From the NCBI GenBank assembly GCA_028293765.1, contig JAQGOG010000210.1, positions 46,814 through 110,813 of the forward strand: a stretch of DNA of 64,000 bases, read 5' to 3'. The first letter of the stretch is position 1. Each line of letters starts with the position of its first letter. Shown one piece after another: positions 26,697 through 34,859 of the stretch. A model generated the notes under the pieces. The model did no database searches. It was not told the origin of the DNA and saw only the letters and a program-made list of their open reading frames with translations. The position numbers were made by a program, and so were the translations under genes. Origin of the DNA: Gammaproteobacteria bacterium (lineage in GTDB: Bacteria > Pseudomonadota > Gammaproteobacteria > Steroidobacterales > Steroidobacteraceae).

Positions 26697-26710
26697 CAGT
26701 TTAGAAACTG
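26697..26710. promoter_or_regulatory. 14-bp inverted repeat in the iclR/oppB divergent region
   Basis: CAGTTT-AG-AAACTG: perfect 6-bp arms around a two-base centre, 45 bp upstream of the regulator ATG and about 75 bp upstream of the permease start. Size and place fit an operator for a dimeric regulator such as IclR. A smaller repeat (ATAC/GTAT) lies near 26675. Confidence 0.35.
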
Positions 26711-26785
26711 TTCCCGTCACCGCGCAACGGTCAGCATCGCATATTGGCCGATATTCGCCCACGAGTTGCGTTAAGGGCTGAAAAC

Positions 26786-27724
26786 GTGAAAAGTCCCTTG
26801 CTGCTTGCGTATGCAATGCGCCGATTTGTGGGGATTCTGCCCACTCTGTTCCTGATCGTGAGCGCTTCGTTCTTTATTGTCCGATTAGCGCCCGGTGGAC
26901 CCTTCGACCAGGAGCAGTCCCTGCCGCCCCAGATCAGGGCAAATCTGGACCGATTGTACGGGCTCGACCAGCCCCTGAGCGTGCAGTATCTGCACTATCT
27001 GCGCGGGCTGGCACACGGGGACTTCGGGCCGTCCTTCAAGCTGCGGGACTTCAGTGTCGGCGAGCTCATCGCGCAGGGACTGCCGCTGAGCCTGACCTTG
27101 GGCTGTGCAGCCATCCTGCTCGCGGTACTGGTGGGCATCCCTTTGGGCATTGTCGCCGCCTTGCGGCGAAACACGGCCGCCGACTATGGGATTACCGCAC
27201 TCGTGGTGTTTGGCATAGCCCTGCCGAGTTTCGTGACGGGTCCGCTGTTCGCTCTCGTATTCGGTCTATACCTGCGGTGGCTGCCGGTGGCAGGATGGGA
27301 AGAGGGGGCGCCGCGCTACCTCGTCCTACCCGTACTGACGCTGGCTCTGCCCGTGATCGCTTACGTCGCCCGAATTACCCGCGGCAGCCTGCTCGAAGTG
27401 CTCCGAGCGAACTACGTCCGGACGGCGCGCGCGCGAGGGCTCGGCGAGATGCGCGTGCTATGGCGTCACGCGCTGCGGCCCGCTCTTTTGCCTGTGGTGA
27501 GTTACCTCGGACCGGCAACCGCCTTTGTCGTGACCGGATCGCTCGTCGTGGAGACGGTGTTCGGTTTACCGGGCACTGGACGGTATTTGGTACAAGGTGC
27601 GATTAATCGCGACTACACGCTCGTCATGGGGATGATCACGGTCTACGGCGCGCTCACGTTGATTCTCAACCTCATAGCCGACCTGATCTACGGATGGCTC
27701 GATCCGACCGTGCGCCATGAGTGA
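26786..27724 (+). CDS. Peptide-type ABC transporter permease (OppB/DppB family)
   Basis: Inner-membrane permease of about 312 residues with six predicted transmembrane segments and the BPD-transport EAA-like loop (EVLRANYVRTARARGLGEMRVLWRHALR, in two halves either side of residue ~225). The N-terminus MRRFVGILPTLFLIVSASF and PGGPFDQ are OppB hallmarks. GTG 26786 is chosen for an AAGGG site eight bases upstream. ATG 26816 and an upstream TTG at 26744 are alternatives. It overlaps the next permease by eight bases. Confidence 0.88.
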   Translation: MKSPLLLAYAMRRFVGILPTLFLIVSASFFIVRLAPGGPFDQEQSLPPQIRANLDRLYGLDQPLSVQYLHYLRGLAHGDFGPSFKLRDFSVGELIAQGLPLSLTLGCAAILLAVLVGIPLGIVAALRRNTAADYGITALVVFGIALPSFVTGPLFALVFGLYLRWLPVAGWEEGAPRYLVLPVLTLALPVIAYVARITRGSLLEVLRANYVRTARARGLGEMRVLWRHALRPALLPVVSYLGPATAFVVTGSLVVETVFGLPGTGRYLVQGAINRDYTLVMGMITVYGALTLILNLIADLIYGWLDPTVRHE

Positions 27725-28607
27725 TGCTTACTTGCCGGCGGAAGGGACTCCGGCGCGGGCTCGCGGGCTCTGGAGCGACGCCGGGCACCGCCTCCACGGA
27801 AATCGTGTGGTGCTCACGGCCGCGGGCATTATCGTTCTCATCGCCCTGGTGGCTTTGTTCGGTCCCGCGTTGAGCCCGTACGCCGACGACACTCTCGACT
27901 GGAAAAACCTCGGTGTTTCTCCGCAACTGGAGGCATCGCACTGGCTTGGCACCGACCGCTTGGGGCGCGATCTGTTGGTCCGTACTCTTCATGGCGTGCG
28001 CATCTCGCTTCTGATCAGTTTGCTGGCGAGCGCGGTAAGCCTCGTGATCGGCGTGACGTGGGGGTCCGTTGCCGGATATGTCGGCGGGCGCACGGATGAG
28101 TGGATGATGCGCTTCGTCGACGTGCTCTACTCGTTGCCCTATCTCTTCATCGTCATCATTCTCACCACCGTGCTCGCGCGCGGGAGCCTGACGGTGCTGC
28201 TGATTGCTATCGGCGCGGTGGGTTGGCTGACAACCGCCCGGATAGTGCGTGGCCAGACGCTGGCCCTGAAACGCCGCGAGTTCATCGAAGCAGCACGCGC
28301 GACCGGTGTCGGCACACCCGGGATCATTGCCCGTCACATCGTGCCCAACCTTATCGGGCCCGTCGCGGTGTATGCGACGCTCACTATCCCGCAGATGATT
28401 ACCTTCGAGAGCTTCCTGAGCTTCCTCGGGCTCGGTGTGCAGGAGCCGCTCGCCAGTCTCGGCAGCCTCATCAATGATGGGGCGCAGGAAATGCAGTCGG
28501 CGCCGTGGATGTTGCTGGTGCCTGCAGGCTTTCTCGTGACTCTGCTGGTTTGTTTCAATCTCGTCGGCGACGGTTTACGCGATGCACTCGACCCACGCGA
28601 CCGTTGA
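27717..28607 (+). CDS. Peptide-type ABC transporter permease (OppC/DppC family)
   Basis: A 296-residue partner permease: N-terminal OppC region (VVLTAAGIIVLIALVALFGP), the HWLGTDRLGRDLLVRTLHGVR family motif, five or six membrane segments, and the EAA loop (EFIEAARATGVGTPGIIARHI). It overlaps the preceding permease by eight bases and the ATPase gene by 26 bases. No periplasmic substrate-binding protein gene is present in the cluster, so the imported substrate cannot be inferred. Confidence 0.92.
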   Translation: MSDAYLPAEGTPARARGLWSDAGHRLHGNRVVLTAAGIIVLIALVALFGPALSPYADDTLDWKNLGVSPQLEASHWLGTDRLGRDLLVRTLHGVRISLLISLLASAVSLVIGVTWGSVAGYVGGRTDEWMMRFVDVLYSLPYLFIVIILTTVLARGSLTVLLIAIGAVGWLTTARIVRGQTLALKRREFIEAARATGVGTPGIIARHIVPNLIGPVAVYATLTIPQMITFESFLSFLGLGVQEPLASLGSLINDGAQEMQSAPWMLLVPAGFLVTLLVCFNLVGDGLRDALDPRDR

Positions 28608-30495
28608 AGGTCGCGAAGCCCTCAGCGGCGACGGCCGGAACGGTGTGCTGCGTCTCGAGGATTTGAACGTCACGTTCAGTACGGCGGACGGAGAGGTCGT
28701 CGCAGTCAGGGATTTCTCGCTTACCATAGAACGCGGCGAATGCGTCGGCGTGGTGGGCGAATCGGGTGCAGGCAAGAGCCAGGCCTTCCTCGCTGCGATG
28801 GGCCTGCTTGCGTCGAACGGCAACGTGCGGGGCAGGGCGCACTTCGGATCGCTCGATCTCATCGGGCAGCGCGATGCCGAGCTCGACCGGGTGCGCGGAG
28901 CCCGTATCGGGATGGTGTTTCAGGACCCGATGACTTCGCTGACGCCACACATCCCGGTCGGGGATCAGGTTGCAGAGCCAATCGTCCGTCACGCGCATGT
29001 CTCCTGGCGCGAAGCGCGCCTGCGCGCGCTCGGGCTACTGCGACGCGTGCACGTAACCGACGCCGAGCGGCGCATGAAGCAGTTCCCGCACGAGCTGTCG
29101 GGAGGCATGCGACAACGGGTGATGATCGCAATCGCGCTCGCCTGCGAACCCGAGCTGCTGATCGCGGACGAACCCACCACCGCTCTGGATGTCACTATTC
29201 AGGCGCAGATCCTGTCGTTGCTCGCTGAGCTCAAACGCGAGCGCGGAATGGCCATGGTGCTCATCACTCATGACTTCGGTGCGGTTGCCGGGGTCGCCGA
29301 CCGCGTCGCCGTCATGCAGAACGGACGCATCGTCGAGCTGGATACCGTCGCAACCGTTCTCAAGGCGCCCCGGCACGTTTATACGCAGGCATTGCTGAAG
29401 GCGATTCCTAAGGTCGACGGTCCCTTTGCGGTCGGTGATGCGGGGGACGTTGCCTTGCGGATCTCGCAACTCAGCGTGCAATTTGGCGTGCAGCGGGGTT
29501 GGTTCGGGCGGGTGGCGTTACGAGCTGTCGACAACGTTAGTCTCGCCCTTAGCACCGGCGAGGCGCTCGGCTTGGTCGGTGAATCAGGGTGTGGGAAGTC
29601 GACATTAGCGCGTGCGGCCTTGATGCTCATGCGTCCGACCGCAGGCCACATCGCCTGGATGGGACAGGCGTTAGAGGGCCTGTCGGCTCGGGAGCTGAAG
29701 CCCCTGCGCCGTGATCTGCAGATTGTCTTTCAGGACCCGCTCGCGAGCCTCGATCCCCGCATGACGATTGGCGAGATCGTGGACGAGCCGCTTCGCGTGC
29801 ATCGTCCCGAGCTCAATGCGGCTTCGAGGACACACACGGTTGCCGGAATGCTCAGACGAGTAGGGATCGCGCCTAACCTCATCAACCGCTATCCGCATGA
29901 GTTCAGCGGCGGTCAGTGCCAGCGAATCGGGATCGCGCGCGCGATGATCCTCGAGCCGCGACTGCTGGTATGCGACGAGCCGGTCAGTGCGCTCGATGTT
30001 TCGATCCAGGAGCAGATCGTGAGCCTGCTCGTGGACCTCAAGCGCGAGTACGGCATGTGCATCCTGTTCGTGAGCCACAATCTCGCGGTAGTCCGGCGCC
30101 TGTGCGAGCGTGTGCTCGTGCTCTATCTCGGGCGAATGATGGAGCTGGCAACCTCCGAAGGCCTCTACACCCGACCGCTGCATCCTTATACGCGTGAGCT
30201 CCTCGAATCCGTACCCATCGCCGATCCTGACATCCAACCAGGCCGCCTGGCACGGGTCCTTGGCGGCGAACCGCCGTCTCCGCTCGATCCGCCGAGTGGA
30301 TGCGTTTTCCGAACGCGCTGCCCGCACGCGATCGACGTGTGCCACGAGCGGGTTCCCGCGTGGGAAGAGGCGGAACGCTCGCACTGGGTTGCTTGCCACC
30401 GTTGGCGCGAATTATCCGAAACGACCCGGCCAGCGGTTTTTGAGCCGCACCGTAGCGATCCGGCGTTAGAGGGGATTGCCGCAGACCCGCTATGA
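28582..30495 (+). CDS. Fused dual ATP-binding protein of a peptide-type ABC transporter (OppD-OppF fusion)
   Basis: A 637-residue fusion of two ABC ATPases, as in GsiA/YejF. Domain 1 (about 20-280): Walker A GESGAGKS (59-66), signature LSGGMRQR, Walker B LLIADEPTTALD. Domain 2 (about 300-600): Walker A GESGCGKST, signature FSGGQCQRIGIA, Walker B LLVCDEPVSALD. The C-terminal Opp-type cysteine-rich tail (CVFRTRCPHAIDVCHERVP) is present. It energises the two upstream permeases. Only one ATG gives a complete N-terminus, making the 26-bp overlap with the permease likely real. Confidence 0.92.
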   Translation: MHSTHATVEGREALSGDGRNGVLRLEDLNVTFSTADGEVVAVRDFSLTIERGECVGVVGESGAGKSQAFLAAMGLLASNGNVRGRAHFGSLDLIGQRDAELDRVRGARIGMVFQDPMTSLTPHIPVGDQVAEPIVRHAHVSWREARLRALGLLRRVHVTDAERRMKQFPHELSGGMRQRVMIAIALACEPELLIADEPTTALDVTIQAQILSLLAELKRERGMAMVLITHDFGAVAGVADRVAVMQNGRIVELDTVATVLKAPRHVYTQALLKAIPKVDGPFAVGDAGDVALRISQLSVQFGVQRGWFGRVALRAVDNVSLALSTGEALGLVGESGCGKSTLARAALMLMRPTAGHIAWMGQALEGLSARELKPLRRDLQIVFQDPLASLDPRMTIGEIVDEPLRVHRPELNAASRTHTVAGMLRRVGIAPNLINRYPHEFSGGQCQRIGIARAMILEPRLLVCDEPVSALDVSIQEQIVSLLVDLKREYGMCILFVSHNLAVVRRLCERVLVLYLGRMMELATSEGLYTRPLHPYTRELLESVPIADPDIQPGRLARVLGGEPPSPLDPPSGCVFRTRCPHAIDVCHERVPAWEEAERSHWVACHRWRELSETTRPAVFEPHRSDPALEGIAADPL

Positions 30496-30599
30496 CCCGT
30501 ACCGTCACAGTTCCCGCCTCAAAACGGTCCCGACTGCATCGGTGCTGGTATCCTTGACCGTAGCGCCGCCATAACCCACCCGGCGCGTGAACTTCTGCC

Positions 30600-31877
30600 A
30601 TGAAAACCGAACCCAGCATCCGCCCCAGCGACAGCCTCCGTCACGTCCGCTACGAGATCCGTGGCCGGCTCGCTCATCGCGCCCACGAGCTCGAGCGCCA
30701 GGGGTATGAGATCGTCTCGCTGAACATCGGCAATCCGAAGGCGTTCGGGTTTCGGACGCCGGAAACTATGCGGCTGGCGATGATCGAGAACCTCGCCGAA
30801 GCGGAAGGCTATTGCCACCAGAAGGGCATCTTTCCGGCGCGTGAGGCCGTGGTGATGCAGCAGCAGGAGCGGGGGATCACGGGCATCACCGCTGAAGAAG
30901 TCTTCATCGGTAACGGAGTCAGCGAACTCATCGATCTCGTGCTTCGTGCGCTGCTCAACGACGGCGATGAAGTGCTCGTTCCGAGCCCGGATTATCCGCT
31001 GTGGACTGCGGCCGTCACGTTAAATCGGGGGAAGGCGGTGCATTACCCGTGCCGCCCCGAAAACGGCTTCGTGCCGGATCCGGAAGAAGTGGCTCGGCTC
31101 ATCACCCCGCGCACGCGCGCGATCGTCGTCATAAATCCCAACAACCCGACCGGTGCGGTCTATCCGCGGCCGGTGCTCGAGGCGCTCGCACGCATGGCCG
31201 AGCGTTCGGGGCTCGTCGTGTTCAGCGACGAGATCTACGACCAGATGACGTATGACGGTGCCGAGTTCGTACCCATGGCCACTCTGGTGCGCGACACGCT
31301 CTGCGCGACGCTCTCAGGGCTTTCAAAGGTATATCGCGCCTGCGGCTACCGTGTCGGCTGGGCCGTGTTCTCCGGCCGAACGCACCCGGCTGCCGATTAT
31401 CTGAAGGCGCTTGAGCTGTTGAGCTCTCTACGCCTGTGCAGCAACGTATTGGCGCAGTGGGCGGTGCAGACGGCACTCGGCGGCTATCAGAGCCTGAAGC
31501 AGCTCATCACGCCTGGTGGGCGGTTGTACGAGTCGCGTCGTGCCATCCTCGATGCCGTGCAGAGCAGCCGATTCCTGAAGCTGCAGCCGCCGCAAGGTGC
31601 CATGTACGGCTTCATCGGCGTAGACACCAGCCAGATGCCGGATTTCGACGATCAACAGTTCGCGCTCGATCTCCTCGAGCAGAAGCATGTCCTCGTCGCT
31701 CCGGGCGTGAGCTTCAACGTCGCGTACCGCAATCACTTCCGCGTGACGACGTTGCCGGATTCGGCCATGCTTCGCGACGTCTTTGGCCGCATCGATGAAT
31801 TGCTCACCGCCTATGCGAGCGCGCCCCGCGAGGTGGCCCAGAGCAACGTGGTGGATGCGCTGTCTCGCTTCAAGTAA
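30600..31877 (+). CDS. alaA: AlaA-like pyridoxal-phosphate aminotransferase
   Basis: Fold-type I transaminase of 425 residues, closely resembling E. coli AlaA (glutamate-pyruvate aminotransferase). Shared stretches include LNIGNPKAFGF, VFIGNGVSELI, VLVPSPDYPLWTAAV, INPNNPTGAVY, SDEIYDQM, the PLP-lysine motif GLSKVYRACGYRVGW, and QTALGGYQS followed by TPGGRLYE. It starts about 100 bp after the transporter operon and may have its own promoter. The role, making alanine from pyruvate, is inferred from the resemblance. Confidence 0.85.
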   Translation: MKTEPSIRPSDSLRHVRYEIRGRLAHRAHELERQGYEIVSLNIGNPKAFGFRTPETMRLAMIENLAEAEGYCHQKGIFPAREAVVMQQQERGITGITAEEVFIGNGVSELIDLVLRALLNDGDEVLVPSPDYPLWTAAVTLNRGKAVHYPCRPENGFVPDPEEVARLITPRTRAIVVINPNNPTGAVYPRPVLEALARMAERSGLVVFSDEIYDQMTYDGAEFVPMATLVRDTLCATLSGLSKVYRACGYRVGWAVFSGRTHPAADYLKALELLSSLRLCSNVLAQWAVQTALGGYQSLKQLITPGGRLYESRRAILDAVQSSRFLKLQPPQGAMYGFIGVDTSQMPDFDDQQFALDLLEQKHVLVAPGVSFNVAYRNHFRVTTLPDSAMLRDVFGRIDELLTAYASAPREVAQSNVVDALSRFK

Positions 31878-31907
31878 AACCTCCGAAAGAGTCGCTAATA
31901 GCTTGTT

Positions 31908-34859
31908 TTGATTAGGCTTCCGACCGAGCTCAACTCCATCATCGAGCAGGGCGGCACTGTCGTCGTGCCGTCGCGTCAGCGGGCGCACGCGGCTCGACTT
32001 GCTCATGCGGGAGCCAAGCTCGCCGCTGGCAACCGTGTCTGGGCGACGCCGGACATCCTGCCGGTCGAAGCATGGCTCACCCGGGAAGTTGAACGTTACG
32101 CCGCGGCAGCGGGGGCGGAAGTGCCTCGTCTTCTTTCTCCTGCCGAAGAGTGGTTGCTGTGGCGGCAGTGCGCAGCAGAAGCCACCGGCGAGCTGGAACT
32201 CGTCAACCGGGGCGCATTAGCGGAGTCACTGCGAAAGGCCAGCGCGATCGCGGCCGACTACGGGATTGATGCCGCGAAACTGCGGGACGTGCTGGAAGCC
32301 GGAGCGCTGGCCACCGGTGTGCCGGCCACCGGTATGCCGGCCACCGAGACCGCACTGTTAGGTGAAGTACAGCGCGCCGTAGACGAGCGCTGCAGGTTAC
32401 TGGGCGCTACCACTGTAGCTTCGCTGGTCGGGCGGCTTCGATCTTGCGAGGGCGGCCCTCCGGTTATTTTCAGGGGCTTTCTGAAGCTGTCGCCTCGTCT
32501 TCAGCCGTTCGCCGCATCGGCGCGGCAATTGAACGGTTCCACGCATGATCAGTTCTCGGCAATCCGTGAGGCCGATGTTCACACGCAACCCAAAGCACTG
32601 ATCGCGGCCGATGAATTGGATGAGCTCGAACGCATCGCGCAGTGGTGCAGTGCTCAGATTGAGCGGAAGCCCGATGCGCGCATCCTGGTCACGCTACCCG
32701 GTTCCCCGGGCGTACGCGAGAGACTCGCAACGCTAATTCGGCAAGCGGTCAATCCCCGCGATTGGTTAGGAGATGCGCCAACAGGGCACGAGACGTCAAA
32801 CGACGTGCCACAAGCCCAGCCATCGGGCACATCGTTCCATGTGCCGAGCGATAGTCTGGTGGTGATCGAAGGCGGCGGGCCGCTAGCTCGTGTCCCTGCG
32901 GTTGCGCATGCGCTTGCGACGTTGTCCTGGCTCGGTGGGAACACTGGCGATTTCGAAGCCGTCAGCGGATGGTTGCGCGCGCCTTACTGGCGCACGCCGG
33001 CCTCGTCGTTGCGTGCGCGTTTGGATCTGTGGCTCCGCGAACGGGAGCGGATGCATTTTGACCTCCATGAGCTGGTAGCGAGTTTGAGCTCCGCGCCGTC
33101 AGCTCTTGCCGCGGCGGCCCGGGAGCTCAGCGTGCAAGTCAAGAAGGCCGCGGCGGCTCTGGGTGAAGGCACGGCCTCGCCGCGCGACTGGTCTGAGCGG
33201 TTCCGCGCAGCTCTCGAGGCTTTTGGATGGCCGGGTGAGCGCGCCCGCAATAGCGGTCAGCAACAGACCGTCGTCCGCTTTCACGAACTGTTGGATGAGT
33301 TCGGGCAACTGGCCGCGGCCGCTCGATCAATCTCGCGTGACAGCGCAATTCAGTGGTTCACCGAGCTAGCCACACGAACCGCGTTCCGGCCCGCCGACGA
33401 TGATGCGGTAGTCACGATTTCCGCGATGTTCGCGGACCCGGTCGTGCGATACGACGCGATCTGGATAGCGGGTCTGCACGCCGAAGCCTTCCCGCAACCG
33501 GTGCAACCCGACCCATTTTTGCCGCTCACCGCGCAGCTCGCAGCCGGTGTACCCGCAGCGAGCGCCGGTGGACGTCTGGCGGAAGCGCAGGCCCTTGTCA
33601 CGTCATGGCGTGCGGCCGCCGACGAACTCGTCCTGAGCGCACCAGCAAGGTCGGAGGACCTGGAGTTATTGCCGAGCCCCTTGCTCACGGAGTGGCTGGT
33701 GGTGGAGGGGGGCTCACCTCGAGACTACGGGGCACCAGACGCGCCTCGGTCGCCGGCGATGCACGACGTGCCGCCGAGGCGGGATTCCATAGAGGAACGC
33801 CGCACGGCGCCCGAGCGCGCTTCCATGTGGCTGCCGGTACGCATGCATCGTGAGGGCATGCTCGAGACTTTTGAAGACGCTGCTGGGCTCGTCTGGCCTG
33901 GTGAACGGCCGCTCCCCTCCGGTACCCGCAGCCTCGAGCTGCAGAATCAGTGTCCTTTCCGGGCGTACGCGGAGCTGCGCCTGGGGAGCACTCCGCTCGG
34001 CGCACCGGAGCCTGGTATAGCCCCGGATTTGCGCGGGCAACTTCTGCACGCGGCACTGCAGCGACTGTGGATGCAACTCGGGGACTCGCAGGCGCTGGCT
34101 GCACTCTCCGACGCATCGCTGGATGCTTTGATCCATCAAAGCGTGGAGGAGGCGGCTGATACGACGCTAAGTCGGCTGCCGCATGCGATCCCGCTGAGTC
34201 CCGCGGCTGACTTGCAAGGCGACCTCTTCAACGATTCGCAACGTTCGCCAGCGCTCGAACGCGAATGCCGTCGGGCAACGCGCCTGATTCGCACGCTGTG
34301 CAATGTCGAGCGCGATCGTGCCCCGTTCCGTGTCGAGAGCACTGAGCTAGAGTCGACTCTAACTCTGATGGGCGCGCACTTGCGCGTCCGTATCGACCGC
34401 GTGGACGCGCTGGCGAGCGGCGGTCGCGCCATCCTCGACTACAAGAGCGGCAGACGTACGACCGCTGACTGGTACGGCGAGCGTCCCTCTCATCCGCAGC
34501 TGCTTGCCTACCTCGTGGCAGTCGGCGAAGACGTGGTTGCAATGGCCACGATCAACGTCACGGCAAAGGAAGTGCGGTTTGACGGTATCGCGAACTCACC
34601 GGAGCTGCTCCCGAAAGTGAAGGGTGTCGAGGCGGCCTTCGGCACTGACCCCCTGGATGCTTGGCCGCTGCGACGTCGCGAGTGGCTCGCCTGCGTCGAG
34701 CACCTCGCAGCCGCATTCCTCGCGGGTCGCGCAGAGGTGGATCCGAAGCCGGGAGCCTGCGACTACTGCCACGTCGCCAGCATCTGCCGCATATCCGATC
34801 GAGTCGCCAGCGCCAGCACCGATGCAAGCGCGGCGTTGTCGGAGAGTAGCGATGAGTAG
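31908..34859 (+). CDS. AddB-like protein with Fe-S PD-(D/E)XK nuclease domain (DNA repair)
   Basis: A 983-residue protein of the group annotated in beta- and gammaproteobacteria as 'probable DNA repair protein'. The N-terminal part is a degenerate superfamily 1 helicase fold without a Walker A lysine motif. The C-terminal RecB-like nuclease shows RIDRVD and DYKSG (Asp844, Lys846). Four cysteines sit where AddB binds a [4Fe-4S] cluster: Cys682 (QCPFRAYAE) and Cys951, Cys954, Cys960 (CDYCHVASIC). It overlaps the UvrD-like gene by eight bases. The start is a TTG with no strong ribosome site. Together they probably process double-strand breaks. Confidence 0.8.
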   Translation: MIRLPTELNSIIEQGGTVVVPSRQRAHAARLAHAGAKLAAGNRVWATPDILPVEAWLTREVERYAAAAGAEVPRLLSPAEEWLLWRQCAAEATGELELVNRGALAESLRKASAIAADYGIDAAKLRDVLEAGALATGVPATGMPATETALLGEVQRAVDERCRLLGATTVASLVGRLRSCEGGPPVIFRGFLKLSPRLQPFAASARQLNGSTHDQFSAIREADVHTQPKALIAADELDELERIAQWCSAQIERKPDARILVTLPGSPGVRERLATLIRQAVNPRDWLGDAPTGHETSNDVPQAQPSGTSFHVPSDSLVVIEGGGPLARVPAVAHALATLSWLGGNTGDFEAVSGWLRAPYWRTPASSLRARLDLWLRERERMHFDLHELVASLSSAPSALAAAARELSVQVKKAAAALGEGTASPRDWSERFRAALEAFGWPGERARNSGQQQTVVRFHELLDEFGQLAAAARSISRDSAIQWFTELATRTAFRPADDDAVVTISAMFADPVVRYDAIWIAGLHAEAFPQPVQPDPFLPLTAQLAAGVPAASAGGRLAEAQALVTSWRAAADELVLSAPARSEDLELLPSPLLTEWLVVEGGSPRDYGAPDAPRSPAMHDVPPRRDSIEERRTAPERASMWLPVRMHREGMLETFEDAAGLVWPGERPLPSGTRSLELQNQCPFRAYAELRLGSTPLGAPEPGIAPDLRGQLLHAALQRLWMQLGDSQALAALSDASLDALIHQSVEEAADTTLSRLPHAIPLSPAADLQGDLFNDSQRSPALERECRRATRLIRTLCNVERDRAPFRVESTELESTLTLMGAHLRVRIDRVDALASGGRAILDYKSGRRTTADWYGERPSHPQLLAYLVAVGEDVVAMATINVTAKEVRFDGIANSPELLPKVKGVEAAFGTDPLDAWPLRRREWLACVEHLAAAFLAGRAEVDPKPGACDYCHVASICRISDRVASASTDASAALSESSDE
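32310..32346 (+). repeat. 15-bp tandem repeat inside the AddB-like gene
   Basis: GCCACCGGTGTGCCG and GCCACCGGTATGCCG stand in tandem followed by a partial third copy GCCACCG. It encodes ATGVPATGMPAT in frame. Unit length is a multiple of three, so copy changes would keep the frame. Confidence 0.7.
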
